From the NCBI RefSeq assembly GCF_000244895.1, contig NZ_CM001441.1, positions 1,178,001-1,242,000 of the forward strand: a stretch of DNA of 64,000 nucleotides, given 5' to 3'. Origin of the DNA: Desulfosporosinus youngiae DSM 17734 (lineage in GTDB: Bacteria > Bacillota > Desulfitobacteriia > Desulfitobacteriales > Desulfitobacteriaceae). Positions 17,316-25,339 of this stretch are shown here, one piece after another. Both the position numbers and the translations under genes were made by a program. The notes beneath the pieces are model-generated. The model was not told the DNA's origin, ran no database searches, and saw nothing but the letters and a program-made list of their open reading frames with translations. Position 1 is the first letter of the stretch; each line of letters opens with the position of its first letter.

Positions 17316-17933
17316 GTGCACAGAACAATGGATGAAAAACTTATCTATTTAGTTAGGCACGGCGATATAGGTTTAGGAAGAGAAAAACGCTATATCGGTC
17401 AATCGGACCTGCCTTTAAGCGACCTAGGGAAGAAACAGGCTATCCTGTTGAAGGAGATGTTTGGCCGCGTACCCTTAGACAACATCTATTGCAGTGATTT
17501 AGAGAGAGCTAAGCAAACGGCTGAAATCATCGCGTTGAATCATCAGATCATTCCTGCTGTTCATGCGGAATTGCGAGAATTATATATGGGTGATTGGGAG
17601 GGAAGATTGTTTTCCGAAATTAAACTTAAGTTTCCTGAACAATACCAAGAACGCGGCAGAACTATTGCAAAGTTTCACTCTCCGCAGGGAGAAAGCTTTT
17701 CTGACTGTTCCCGAAGAGTAATCCCTTTCTTTGATAGTCTTATACAATCTGGTCAATCTACCTTATTAATTATAGGACATGCCGGCATAAACAGAGTTAT
17801 TCTATGCCATGTTCTGGGGATACCTTTAGAGTACGTCTTTCGTATTGAACAAAGTTATGGTTGTGTAAATCTAATCAGTCTGAAAGGTTCCGAGTATCGT
17901 GTGAACTATCTAAATTATAATTATAACGTGTGA
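17316..17933 (+). CDS. Histidine phosphatase family protein (CobC/GpmB-like)
   Basis: A 205-residue phosphoglycerate-mutase-fold phosphatase. It has the phosphohistidine motif VRHGDIG near residue 13, the ELYMGDWEG motif near 87-95, and the second catalytic histidine in IIGHAGINR near 150. The family includes alpha-ribazole phosphatase and broad-specificity phosphatases. It is the last gene of the aldehyde oxidoreductase operon and may dephosphorylate a cofactor intermediate. Substrate is unknown. GTG at 17316 directly abuts the previous stop; ATG at 17328 is an alternative. Confidence 0.87.
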   Translation: MHRTMDEKLIYLVRHGDIGLGREKRYIGQSDLPLSDLGKKQAILLKEMFGRVPLDNIYCSDLERAKQTAEIIALNHQIIPAVHAELRELYMGDWEGRLFSEIKLKFPEQYQERGRTIAKFHSPQGESFSDCSRRVIPFFDSLIQSGQSTLLIIGHAGINRVILCHVLGIPLEYVFRIEQSYGCVNLISLKGSEYRVNYLNYNYNV

Positions 17934-18065
17934 AGCTAGATCCAGGGAATTTTCATCTTTAAAGTCAACATGCCTTCTCATGTCTTGTTATTGGGAGCGT
18001 AAAAAAAAGGCTACACATCTCGGAGTAACGCGGAGTAGAATAATACGATATAAGATAAAATCATA

Positions 18066-18093
18066 TTGACAAGACGGTACTTTATGCTAAAAT
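18066..18093 (+). promoter_or_regulatory. Sigma-A promoter of speD
   Basis: TTGACA (18066-18071), a 16-base spacer ending in TGC (extended -10), then TAAAAT (18088-18093). Transcription should begin near 18100, leaving an approximately 90-base leader before speD. Confidence 0.75.
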
Positions 18094-18188
18094 TTAACGT
18101 GATGGAAATTTGGGAGTCACCGGGGGAAATAATCATCCGGCCCAGATTCCATATGTTTTTTTAGTTGAAAAGGGGGCAAAGATCACAA

Positions 18189-18566
18189 TTGGCAAATTCT
18201 CTTGGACGTCATGTGTTGGCTGAAATCTATGGGTGCAGTTTCGACATTTTAAATGATCGTGAGAAGGTCGAAGCACTGATGGTCAACGCAGCTCTGGAAG
18301 CTGGTGCCGAGGTTCGTGAGGTAGTATTCCATAAGTTTAGTCCTCAAGGGGTGAGCGGGGTTGTAGTGATTTCTGAATCACACCTAGCCATCCATACGTG
18401 GCCAGAACTCGGATACGCGGCAGTAGACGTCTTCACGTGCGGGGACAGTGTCAATCCCTGGGATGCCTGCAATTATTTAACCGACCATTTTGAAGCAGGG
18501 CATATGACAGCGACGGAAATGAAGCGTGGTATTGTTGACGAATCAAAGGAAGCGGTAAATTTATAG
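18189..18566 (+). CDS. speD: S-adenosylmethionine decarboxylase proenzyme
   Basis: A 125-residue class 1b SpeD. It makes decarboxylated SAM, the aminopropyl donor for spermidine. The self-cleavage site is the serine of [13 protein letters not shown], which becomes the pyruvoyl cofactor after processing, and the second signature [10 protein letters not shown] follows. The TTG at 18189 ([15 protein letters not shown]) aligns with the usual family N-terminus and has AGGGGG about 11 bases upstream. It is monocistronic, with its own promoter and a downstream terminator. Confidence 0.93.
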   Translation: MANSLGRHVLAEIYGCSFDILNDREKVEALMVNAALEAGAEVREVVFHKFSPQGVSGVVVISESHLAIHTWPELGYAAVDVFTCGDSVNPWDACNYLTDHFEAGHMTATEMKRGIVDESKEAVNL

Positions 18567-18641
18567 GAGGGATATTTATTTTACTCCGGACTAAGTCAAG
18601 TACGGATGAAGAAGACAGGTTATTCTTTATTACGGGTAATG

Positions 18642-18690
18642 AATAGACCTTGTAACTTTTGAATTAAGTTGCAGGGTCTATTTATTTTTT
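18642..18690 (+). terminator. Rho-independent terminator after speD
   Basis: A 17-position stem (18642-18658 with 18666-18682, two G:U-type mismatches) is followed by a T-rich run. Confidence 0.85.
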
Positions 18691-18825
18691 CGGGGTAATG
18701 TACATATTCTATGAATAATAATGTCATATTATCAGAGTATATTGCATAAAAAGGGAAGGAGTTTGGACAAATATATCGAATACATAATAGGTTAATGTCC
18801 TGAATGGAAGGCAAGGAGCGATAAG

Positions 18826-19593
18826 ATGGTTCCGGTAGATTTCAGCTTTCATGGGAAACTGAATGCTGTACAGGCGCATTTGCGCGAAGAAATTAACTTA
18901 AAGCCCGCTAGTTTTGATGAATTAGTCCGTCTGGAGATGAACGATCTTGATAAAACCCTTAATCCAGCTATTGTCTTAGCCGTAAGTGGGTCATGTTCGC
19001 ATCATGACTGCAAATCAGAAGCCTTGGCCGGCATTATTCAGTTTATGTTTATGGCTAATAAAGTTCATCGGCTCATGAAAGATGAAGCTGATCTTGCTGA
19101 AGAACTAAGACAGTTTCCAGTGCTCGTCGGAGACTTACTGTATGGAAAGTTTTTTCTGGAGCTTTGTCGTCAGAAACTACTGCTTTTTTTAGCCCCGCTG
19201 GCTCAAGTTATGGGAACGATGAGTCAAGGGGGGATTTCGCGTTGGCTTTCTCGTGATAAGGAATTAAGCAGAGATCAATTGCTTCAAATTATTGAACTTG
19301 AGAGTGCATCTTTAACTGGGGCAGCGGCTCGACTTAGTGCGGAACTGGCAGGTGTCTCACTTCCTTTGCAGAAGAAGCTGGAGTCTTTTGGCTGGGAAAT
19401 GGGATTAGCTTGGGGTGCCTGGAAGGAACGTATGGAGAATAGCATTGTGACGTCAATTCTTCAGCGGGCAGATGATATCTTAGATGATATTTCCGGTGAA
19501 TCACAAATTGAAATACATCCTCTCCGTGAAGTTTATCAATATCTGGCTAAGGAACTGAGTACGGATTACAATCTGCAAACTATGGGATCGTAA
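18826..19593 (+). CDS. Divergent prenyl-synthase-like protein, possibly heptaprenyl diphosphate synthase small subunit
   Basis: A 255-residue all-alpha protein that opens the menaquinone/Tat gene group. It resembles a degraded trans-prenyl diphosphate synthase: AGIIQFMFMANKVHRL sits where LIHxxSLxHDD would be, GDLLYGKFFLELC resembles GDxLLxxAF, and GLAWGAWKE stands in place of FQxxDDxLD. Both aspartate-rich motifs are missing, so it cannot be a catalytic subunit. In Bacillus a non-catalytic component I pairs with component II, and a catalytic homolog is encoded at 23450 in the same cluster. The subunit role is inference. ATG 18826 follows GGAGCG-type spacing. Confidence 0.5.
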   Translation: MVPVDFSFHGKLNAVQAHLREEINLKPASFDELVRLEMNDLDKTLNPAIVLAVSGSCSHHDCKSEALAGIIQFMFMANKVHRLMKDEADLAEELRQFPVLVGDLLYGKFFLELCRQKLLLFLAPLAQVMGTMSQGGISRWLSRDKELSRDQLLQIIELESASLTGAAARLSAELAGVSLPLQKKLESFGWEMGLAWGAWKERMENSIVTSILQRADDILDDISGESQIEIHPLREVYQYLAKELSTDYNLQTMGS

Positions 19594-19608
19594 TGAACGG
19601 GGTGGATT

Positions 19609-20463
19609 ATGTATAAACTAAAAGTGTTCTTCGAAATGATTAAATTAGAACATACAATTTTCGCCTTGCCCTTTGCTTATTTAGGAGGTTTCTTAGCTGC
19701 CAACGGTGTTCCGCCTGCTATGAAACTTCTTTGGATAACTCTGGCTATGGTAGGAGCCAGAACGGCTGCAATGTCTTTAAATCGTCTGATTGACCGGCAT
19801 ATTGATGCGCGTAATCCCCGAACGGCGCAGAGAGCTTTGCCGGCGGGCCAGTTAAGAGTAAAAGAAGTATACGTATATACTGTACTATCCTTTCTATTAT
19901 TGGGTTTCTCAGCTTATCAACTTAACCTCTTGGCTTTATGGCTGATGCCGATCGCGGTTTTTTTCCTGGTCTTATATTCTTATACGAAACGGTTTACGTG
20001 GGCCTGTCATTTAGTGTTAGGGATTTCATTGGGCTTGGCGCCGGCAGGTGCCTGGATTGGGGTAACGGGTCATTGGGCTTTAGCGCCTGTTCTTTTAGGG
20101 TTGGGGGTCATGACTTGGGTTGCCGGTTTTGATGTTGTTTATGCCTGTCAAGATGTAGAGTTTGACCGTCAAGAAGGATTGCACTCCATACCGGCTGTTT
20201 TTGGAGTTCAAAGGGGCTTAGAGATTTCGGCGTTTCTGCATATTATCGCTCCCCTTTTCTTTATTGCTGTCGGTGTGGTCATGTCTATGAGTTGGCTCTA
20301 TTATGTGGGTGTTGCGGTAGCTATTGTGTTACTTTTTCGCCAGCATCGCCTTGTTTCAGCAAATGACTTATCAAAGCTTGGAGTTGCTTTCTTTGACCTC
20401 AATGGTTATTTAAGCATCTTGCTTTTTGTCTTTTCGGTTTTGGATTTGATTTTATTGAACTGA
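19609..20463 (+). CDS. mqnP: UbiA-family prenyltransferase (menaquinone, MqnP)
   Basis: A 284-residue integral membrane prenyltransferase with about eight hydrophobic segments. It has both Asp-rich motifs: NRLIDRHIDARNPRT near residue 64 and DVVYACQDVEFDRQ near 180. In the futalosine pathway MqnP attaches the polyprenyl tail to the 1,4-dihydroxy-6-naphthoate ring. It lies directly before the mqn radical SAM genes and in the same direction as a polyprenyl diphosphate synthase, which would make its donor substrate. MqnP rather than MenA/COQ2 is inferred from the neighbouring mqnC. Confidence 0.9.
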   Translation: MYKLKVFFEMIKLEHTIFALPFAYLGGFLAANGVPPAMKLLWITLAMVGARTAAMSLNRLIDRHIDARNPRTAQRALPAGQLRVKEVYVYTVLSFLLLGFSAYQLNLLALWLMPIAVFFLVLYSYTKRFTWACHLVLGISLGLAPAGAWIGVTGHWALAPVLLGLGVMTWVAGFDVVYACQDVEFDRQEGLHSIPAVFGVQRGLEISAFLHIIAPLFFIAVGVVMSMSWLYYVGVAVAIVLLFRQHRLVSANDLSKLGVAFFDLNGYLSILLFVFSVLDLILLN

Positions 20464-20482
20464 TATTAAAGGAGGGGTAGAT

Positions 20483-21181
20483 ATGCCCTCACTGTTTGCG
20501 CAAAGCGAACTATGGGATCTGATCGACAAAGTCGAAAAAGGCCAACGATTAGACGTCGATGAAGGTCTGCGCCTGATCAAGAGTCAAGAGATTCTGACAC
20601 TCGGCTATATGGCTAATCTCGTACGCGAACGTAAAAATGGCAATCAAACTTATTTTATAGTCAATCGGCCCATTAATTATGCGGATATTAGTGCTTCCTT
20701 TGAAGAAACTGAAAAGCACTCTATGGCCACCATAGTCTACGGGAATCAGGACTCCTTAGAGGAACGGATTACCCGTTTGGTAGAATTACGAACGACTCAA
20801 GAGCAGAACAATGAATATCTTACCTTCAGCCCAATTCCTTTTTTATCTAAGGATGAGAAATTGGAAGGAACTATGGGGGTTGTAAATACAACGGGTTATG
20901 ACGATCTGAAAATGTTGGCAATTTCACGAATTCTACTTGATAATTTTGCCCATATTAAAGCATTTTGGTTTCTGCTGGGTCCTAAATTGGCTCAAGTTTC
21001 CTTATCCTTTGGAGTCGATGACTTAGATGGCACAGTTTTGGAGGGACCAAGCAGTTCTATGCCGGGAACTGAGTCAAATCGAATGTTGAGTAAGCGTGCC
21101 TTGATCCACCTGATTCAAAAGGCAGGGCGAGATGCGGTTGAGAGGGATATTCTCCATTCTCCATCGTATCCGCAACAGTGA
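20483..21181 (+). CDS. MqnE-like protein with the radical-SAM core deleted
   Basis: A 232-residue protein that aligns by eye with both ends of MqnE (aminofutalosine synthase, about 370 residues) but lacks roughly 130-140 residues in between. Up to residue 70 it follows the family (YFIVNRPINYADIS), yet the position of the first SAM-cluster cysteine is serine, and no CxxxCxxC exists. It then jumps to the C-terminal part (HSMATIVYGNQDSLEERI ... LDGTVLEG). It has a GGAGGGG ribosome binding site, no stop or frameshift, and sits between mqnP and mqnC, so it appears to be a maintained gene. It cannot perform radical SAM chemistry; a binding or scaffolding role with MqnC is possible. Confidence 0.8.
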   Translation: MPSLFAQSELWDLIDKVEKGQRLDVDEGLRLIKSQEILTLGYMANLVRERKNGNQTYFIVNRPINYADISASFEETEKHSMATIVYGNQDSLEERITRLVELRTTQEQNNEYLTFSPIPFLSKDEKLEGTMGVVNTTGYDDLKMLAISRILLDNFAHIKAFWFLLGPKLAQVSLSFGVDDLDGTVLEGPSSSMPGTESNRMLSKRALIHLIQKAGRDAVERDILHSPSYPQQ

Positions 21182-21206
21182 ATAGATTTTGAAGGAGGAG
21201 AAGTGC

Positions 21207-22289
21207 ATGCAAACGGAAACTTTGAAGATCATTGAAAAACGTTTAGCAGGCGAGCGGTTGTCCGTTTCTGATGGGATAAAACTGCTGCAAAATGCTGATC
21301 TTCTTTCTTTAGGACAAGGGGCAAATCTCGTCAGAGGGCAGATGCATCCTGAAAAAGTGGTAACCTTTGTTATTGATCGAAATATTAACTACACAAATGT
21401 TTGTTCCTGTCAATGTAAATTCTGTGCTTTTTACTGTAAACCGGATGATCCGGAAGGATATATTTTGTCACAGGACGAATTACATGCTAAAATTAAAGAA
21501 ACTATTGCGGTCGGAGGAACACAACTCTTGATCCAAGGAGGGCTGCATCCCGATTTGAATCTGGAGTATTTTGAAAACCTGCTGCGCGAGATTAAATCTC
21601 ATTATCCAATTCACATTCACTCTTTCAGTCCGCCTGAAATCTGGGACCTGGCAAACAAATCTGAATTAACGATCGAAGAAGTCATCACTCGGCTTCGCAA
21701 CGCTGGTTTAGATTCAATCCCAGGGGGAGGGGCAGAAATTTTAGATGATCGGGTTCGTCATCTGATCAGCCCGAACAAAATTGGTTGGCAGCAGTGGATG
21801 GATGTGATGACAGCTGCACACAAGCAAGGGATGAAAACGACTGCCACTATGATGTTTGGGCACGTAGAAACCTTTGAAGAACGAATTTTACACATGGTAC
21901 GTGTTCGGGAGGCTCAGGATCAGACGGGTGGGTTTACAGCCTTTATACCCTGGAGCTTTGCTCCCACGAACACATTGCTCGGCGGAGAAGGGAGTACAGG
22001 GGTTGAGTATCTGAGGACACTGGCCGTTGCGCGTTTGATGCTGGACAATGTGTCCAATATCCAAGCATCATGGGTCACCCAAGGAGCCAAGATGGCTCAG
22101 GTTGCCTTAAGTTTTGGAGCAAATGATTTTGGGAGTACCATGTTAGAAGAAAATGTGGTTCGAGCTGCCGGTGTTCAAACTCGTGTCCCGTTACAGGAGA
22201 TTATTCGTTGTATCGAGGATGCCGGTTACCAGGCTGTGCAACGCAATACCCATTACGAGTATTTAAAGGTGTACAGGAAGGAAGTGTAG
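21207..22289 (+). CDS. mqnC: Cyclic dehypoxanthine futalosine synthase
   Basis: A 360-residue radical SAM enzyme that cyclises dehypoxanthine futalosine in the futalosine menaquinone pathway. The cluster motif CSCQCKFCAF near residue 62 has the CxxxCxxC spacing. GGTQLLIQGGLHPDL and FSPPEI are family hallmarks. ATG 21207 follows GGAGGAG and is preferred over an in-frame start 18 bases upstream. It sits directly after the truncated MqnE-like gene and 4 bases before tatC. Confidence 0.94.
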   Translation: MQTETLKIIEKRLAGERLSVSDGIKLLQNADLLSLGQGANLVRGQMHPEKVVTFVIDRNINYTNVCSCQCKFCAFYCKPDDPEGYILSQDELHAKIKETIAVGGTQLLIQGGLHPDLNLEYFENLLREIKSHYPIHIHSFSPPEIWDLANKSELTIEEVITRLRNAGLDSIPGGGAEILDDRVRHLISPNKIGWQQWMDVMTAAHKQGMKTTATMMFGHVETFEERILHMVRVREAQDQTGGFTAFIPWSFAPTNTLLGGEGSTGVEYLRTLAVARLMLDNVSNIQASWVTQGAKMAQVALSFGANDFGSTMLEENVVRAAGVQTRVPLQEIIRCIEDAGYQAVQRNTHYEYLKVYRKEV

Positions 22290-22293
22290 GCGG

Positions 22294-23061
22294 ATGCGCA
22301 GGCGTAAGCGACAGCTCGATGAAGCTAATTTACCTTTAGTGGAGCACTTGAAAGCTTTACGTAAGGTACTGATTATATCGGCCTATGCAATATTAATAGG
22401 CACCGTTATCGGTTGGTTTTTTAGTGATCTTGTCTTTGCCTATCTCGCGGCTCCGGTAACCCAGCTACAAGAAATCAGATTCATCACGACAACCCCCTTG
22501 GAACCGATGCTAGTTAAGGTTAAAGTCTCTTTACTTATTGGCATTGTTCTGGCACTTCCGGTGGTTGTCTGGCAGATTTGGAGTTTCGTATTACCCGCTT
22601 TAAAGCAAACTGAACGGAAATACTTATATCTTATATTTCCCAGCTCAGTCGTTTTATTTCTGGCAGGAGTCGGGTTGTGTTTTTTCGTTGTACTGCCGAT
22701 TGGGCTTAAGTTCTTGCTTTTTGTTGGCGGTGATGCTGTAACTTCCTATACTCCATTATTGACTAAAACATCTTACGTTGGCTTTCTTGCGACCATGTTC
22801 CTGACGTTTGGTTTGGTCTTCCAACTCCCCATTGTTTTGTTGGTTTTAATTCGGATTGGCATTTTGAGCCCTCAGGCGTTAGCTACAAAGAGACGTTGGG
22901 CTATACTTACAATCGTCATATTGGCGGTCGTAGTTTCGCCAACGCCGGATTTACTGACTCAGCTCCTCATGGCTGGGCCAATGTATCTTCTCTATGAGAT
23001 TAGTATTTGGCTGGGCTACCTTGTCGCCCGCAGTCGAGAAAAAGAGCTGGCTTTAAAGTGA
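22294..23061 (+). CDS. tatC: Twin-arginine translocase subunit TatC
   Basis: A 255-residue membrane protein with six predicted transmembrane segments and the family features PLVEHLKALRK at the N-terminus and QIWSFVLPALKQTERK near residue 90. TatC is the signal-peptide receptor of the Tat system for folded, cofactor-bearing exoproteins. It is followed by a TatA-type gene after an 18-base gap. At least one Tat substrate is visible in the window (the metallo-beta-lactamase-fold protein near 40.3-41.3 kb). Confidence 0.95.
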   Translation: MRRRKRQLDEANLPLVEHLKALRKVLIISAYAILIGTVIGWFFSDLVFAYLAAPVTQLQEIRFITTTPLEPMLVKVKVSLLIGIVLALPVVVWQIWSFVLPALKQTERKYLYLIFPSSVVLFLAGVGLCFFVVLPIGLKFLLFVGGDAVTSYTPLLTKTSYVGFLATMFLTFGLVFQLPIVLLVLIRIGILSPQALATKRRWAILTIVILAVVVSPTPDLLTQLLMAGPMYLLYEISIWLGYLVARSREKELALK

Positions 23062-23079
23062 ATAAAGGGGGAGTAAAAC

Positions 23080-23442
23080 ATGGGTATGAGTGAAATCCTC
23101 TTAATACTGGTTGTTGTACTGATTTTGTTTGGGCCAGAGGATTTGCCGGTCATTGCTCGTTCAATTGGTAAACTTGTTTTTGAAATTCGCAAAGCGACCA
23201 ACGAACTGACAAAAGAGTTTAAAAGTACCATAGATGCTCCGACTAATATTATGAACAAAGCATTTGAACAGACTACTTCGTCACGTGGTACTGAGAAGGA
23301 TACAGATGTCTCAGAAAATGAGGCGGAAGATCATAAATCGGACGAGGATTTACTGACATACGAAGATGAAGCTCCGAAAGACCCACTGGCGGAATTGCCA
23401 TTAGATATGGTATCTTATGAAGAAAAGGGTGCGAGCAGGTGA
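23080..23442 (+). CDS. tatA: Twin-arginine translocase subunit TatA/TatB
   Basis: A 120-residue protein with an N-terminal transmembrane helix, the hinge FGPEDLP near residue 22 and an amphipathic helix, followed by an acidic tail. The family form is FGPxxLP. The length and the long acidic tail are closer to TatB, but Gram-positive genomes usually have bifunctional TatA proteins. A second, shorter TatA is encoded at 57374. Its tail overlaps the beginning of the next reading frame. Confidence 0.9.
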   Translation: MGMSEILLILVVVLILFGPEDLPVIARSIGKLVFEIRKATNELTKEFKSTIDAPTNIMNKAFEQTTSSRGTEKDTDVSENEAEDHKSDEDLLTYEDEAPKDPLAELPLDMVSYEEKGASR

Positions 23443-23449
23443 ATCGGTT

Positions 23450-24418
23450 TTGAAACAACTCTGGCTCTTTAATCAGATAAATTCAGATCTACAACGGGTT
23501 GAAAAAGAACTGACTAAATTCGTGGAGACGGACTATCCGATTCTCCAAGATTCTGCTGTCCATTTATTGGCTGCAGGTGGTAAGCGATTGCGCCCGGCTT
23601 TTACGCTTTTAGCCGGGAAATTTTTTGGCTATCCTTTAGAGCGTTTAATGCCGGTAGCGATGGCCTTAGAACTTATTCATATGTCTTCCCTAGTTCATGA
23701 TGATGTGGTGGATGCCTCGATGACCAGAAGAGGACGAGCCACGGTTAAAGCGAAATGGGGTAATATCGTTTCTGTAGAAACAGGGGATTATTTGTTAGCT
23801 AAATCCCTGATTCTCATCTCTAAGATTGATCATCCGGAGGTCGCACGGATTTTAGCCGAGATCAGTGTTGAAATGTGCCAAGGAGAGATTCAGCAAATAA
23901 AATGCTCCTTTGATGTGGAGCAGACACTAAAACAGTACTATTATCGAATCAAACGTAAAACAGCCTTGTTGATTTCTGCCTGCTGCAAATTAGGGGCATT
24001 GGTTTCAGGTGCTCCTAAGCGTCAGGTCTGGGCATTAGGTGCGTATGGTCATTCATTGGGAATGGCCTTTCAAATTGTCGATGATGTTTTAGATATTACA
24101 GCCAAGCCTTCCGAATTCGGTAAGCCGATTGGAGGGGATTTGCACCAGGGAATCATGACTTTACCTATGATCCTGGCGCTTAAATCAACGTCAGAGCCCT
24201 CTCGGTTAAAGGTGTTGCTTAAGAAGATGGATAAAACGGATGATGAAGTCTGGGAGACGATAGGATTAATAAAATCCAGCGGGGCGATTGATGAGTCTAT
24301 GCGGCTTGTGGATTCATATATTGCCAAGGCTAAAAGACATCTTCAAGAATTACCCCGAATTCCGACACGTAAAGCCTTGGAAGAACTTGCTGAGTTTATT
24401 CGGACTCGCAAGTTTTAG
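23450..24418 (+). CDS. Polyprenyl diphosphate synthase, catalytic subunit (HepT-like)
   Basis: A trans-prenyl synthase of about 322 residues with both Asp-rich motifs, LVHDDVVDASMTRRG and IVDDVLDITAKP, plus GGKRLRP near the N-terminus and GDYLLAKS. It elongates farnesyl diphosphate to the long side chain used for menaquinone. The TTG at 23450 just after the tatA stop is preferred; an upstream ATG at 23417 inside tatA is the alternative. Its genetic linkage to MqnP and to the non-catalytic prenyl-synthase-like protein at 18826 supports a two-component heptaprenyl diphosphate synthase. Confidence 0.9.
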   Translation: MKQLWLFNQINSDLQRVEKELTKFVETDYPILQDSAVHLLAAGGKRLRPAFTLLAGKFFGYPLERLMPVAMALELIHMSSLVHDDVVDASMTRRGRATVKAKWGNIVSVETGDYLLAKSLILISKIDHPEVARILAEISVEMCQGEIQQIKCSFDVEQTLKQYYYRIKRKTALLISACCKLGALVSGAPKRQVWALGAYGHSLGMAFQIVDDVLDITAKPSEFGKPIGGDLHQGIMTLPMILALKSTSEPSRLKVLLKKMDKTDDEVWETIGLIKSSGAIDESMRLVDSYIAKAKRHLQELPRIPTRKALEELAEFIRTRKF

Positions 24419-24451
24419 AAGAAAGCATGAAAGTCCATAAGGATTAATTAG

Positions 24452-24479
24452 GCCCTGCGGCACGTCTGCAGGGCTTTTT
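24452..24479 (+). terminator. Rho-independent terminator of the menaquinone/Tat operon
   Basis: GCCCTGC (24452-24458) pairs with GCAGGGC (24468-24474), followed by TTTTT. Confidence 0.88.
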
Positions 24480-24521
24480 GGTACTATCAGATCCACATGC
24501 CGCTTTGCGGCACAACTTATG

Positions 24522-24551
24522 AATAAAAAATGAATGCATTCATTTTTTATT
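24522..24551. promoter_or_regulatory. 30-bp perfect palindrome, probable TetR operator
   Basis: A perfect 30-bp palindrome centred on ATGAATGCATTCAT overlaps the -35 hexamer of the promoter for the TetR-family gene downstream. This is the usual arrangement for autorepression. The protein-operator pairing is inferred. Confidence 0.7.
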
Positions 24552-24578
24552 GACAGCTTATGTATCTGTTAATATAAT
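24550..24578 (+). promoter_or_regulatory. Consensus sigma-A promoter of the TetR-family gene
   Basis: TTGACA (24550-24555), 17-base spacer, TATAAT (24573-24578): both hexamers are perfect. A second small dyad GTGAA-N4-TTCAC lies at 24583-24596, at the expected start site. Confidence 0.88.
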
Positions 24579-24638
24579 AATTGTGAAGCGATTCACTTTT
24601 GCTGGTTTGACCATTGTAATCTCTGAAGGGGGGGCATT

Positions 24639-25241
24639 ATGCCGCAGGAAATAAGCAGGCGCGAGAAAAAGAAACTGCAGACAAGAAAGACGATAGCAGA
24701 AATAGCTCTCAAATTATTTTTCAGCAAAGGTTTCAATGAAACCACTATTGCGGAAATAATGGAAAATGCGGCTCTTGGAACAGGTACTTTTTATAATTAC
24801 TTCGACTCCAAAGAAGCTATTTTAAAATACTGCCTTGCTGAAAGAATAGACAGGGCAAGTCAAACATGTGAAGATATACAGGCATCAACCTTAAATTCAA
24901 CCCAAAAGCTATCCAAAATCCTGCAAGTTATTGGCAAGACCCATGGCGAGAACCGGCAGCTGATAGGGTTATATATGAAGTTTTACCATAATTCGGATAA
25001 AGTGGATAAAGAACCGCCCCATGGAGATCGATTTATGGAGATTTTAGCGAGTATTATTGTAGAAGGGCAAAACAAAAACGAGTTCAGACGAGATATTCCT
25101 CCTGAAATTATCAATGAGATGTTTTCTGCTATTCTTAAGTCCACAATGAGCAGCGATCTGAAAATTTCCTTTATGGACAATATCAATTTCAAACATTCTT
25201 TGCTGATAGAAGGTGTTACTAACCCCTCTGCCCTCGCCTAA
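24639..25241 (+). CDS. TetR/AcrR-family transcriptional regulator
   Basis: A 200-residue regulator. The N-terminal helix-turn-helix (residues about 12-60) carries ALKLFFSKGFNETTIAEI and GTGTFYNYFDSKEAIL, standard TetR sequence, and the C-terminal ligand domain is unassigned. It has its own consensus promoter with a 30-bp palindrome over the -35 region, so it probably represses itself. It precedes the cytochrome c maturation genes, but the gap has its own -10-like element, so control of them is uncertain. Confidence 0.9.
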   Translation: MPQEISRREKKKLQTRKTIAEIALKLFFSKGFNETTIAEIMENAALGTGTFYNYFDSKEAILKYCLAERIDRASQTCEDIQASTLNSTQKLSKILQVIGKTHGENRQLIGLYMKFYHNSDKVDKEPPHGDRFMEILASIIVEGQNKNEFRRDIPPEIINEMFSAILKSTMSSDLKISFMDNINFKHSLLIEGVTNPSALA

Positions 25242-25339
25242 CTTCATATACAACTCTTTTTGGGGTATAATAAACCGATTGAAACATTTGCTTGGTTTTC
25301 CATAATAATCATGGACATTGTCAGAAAAGAGGGGATTTA

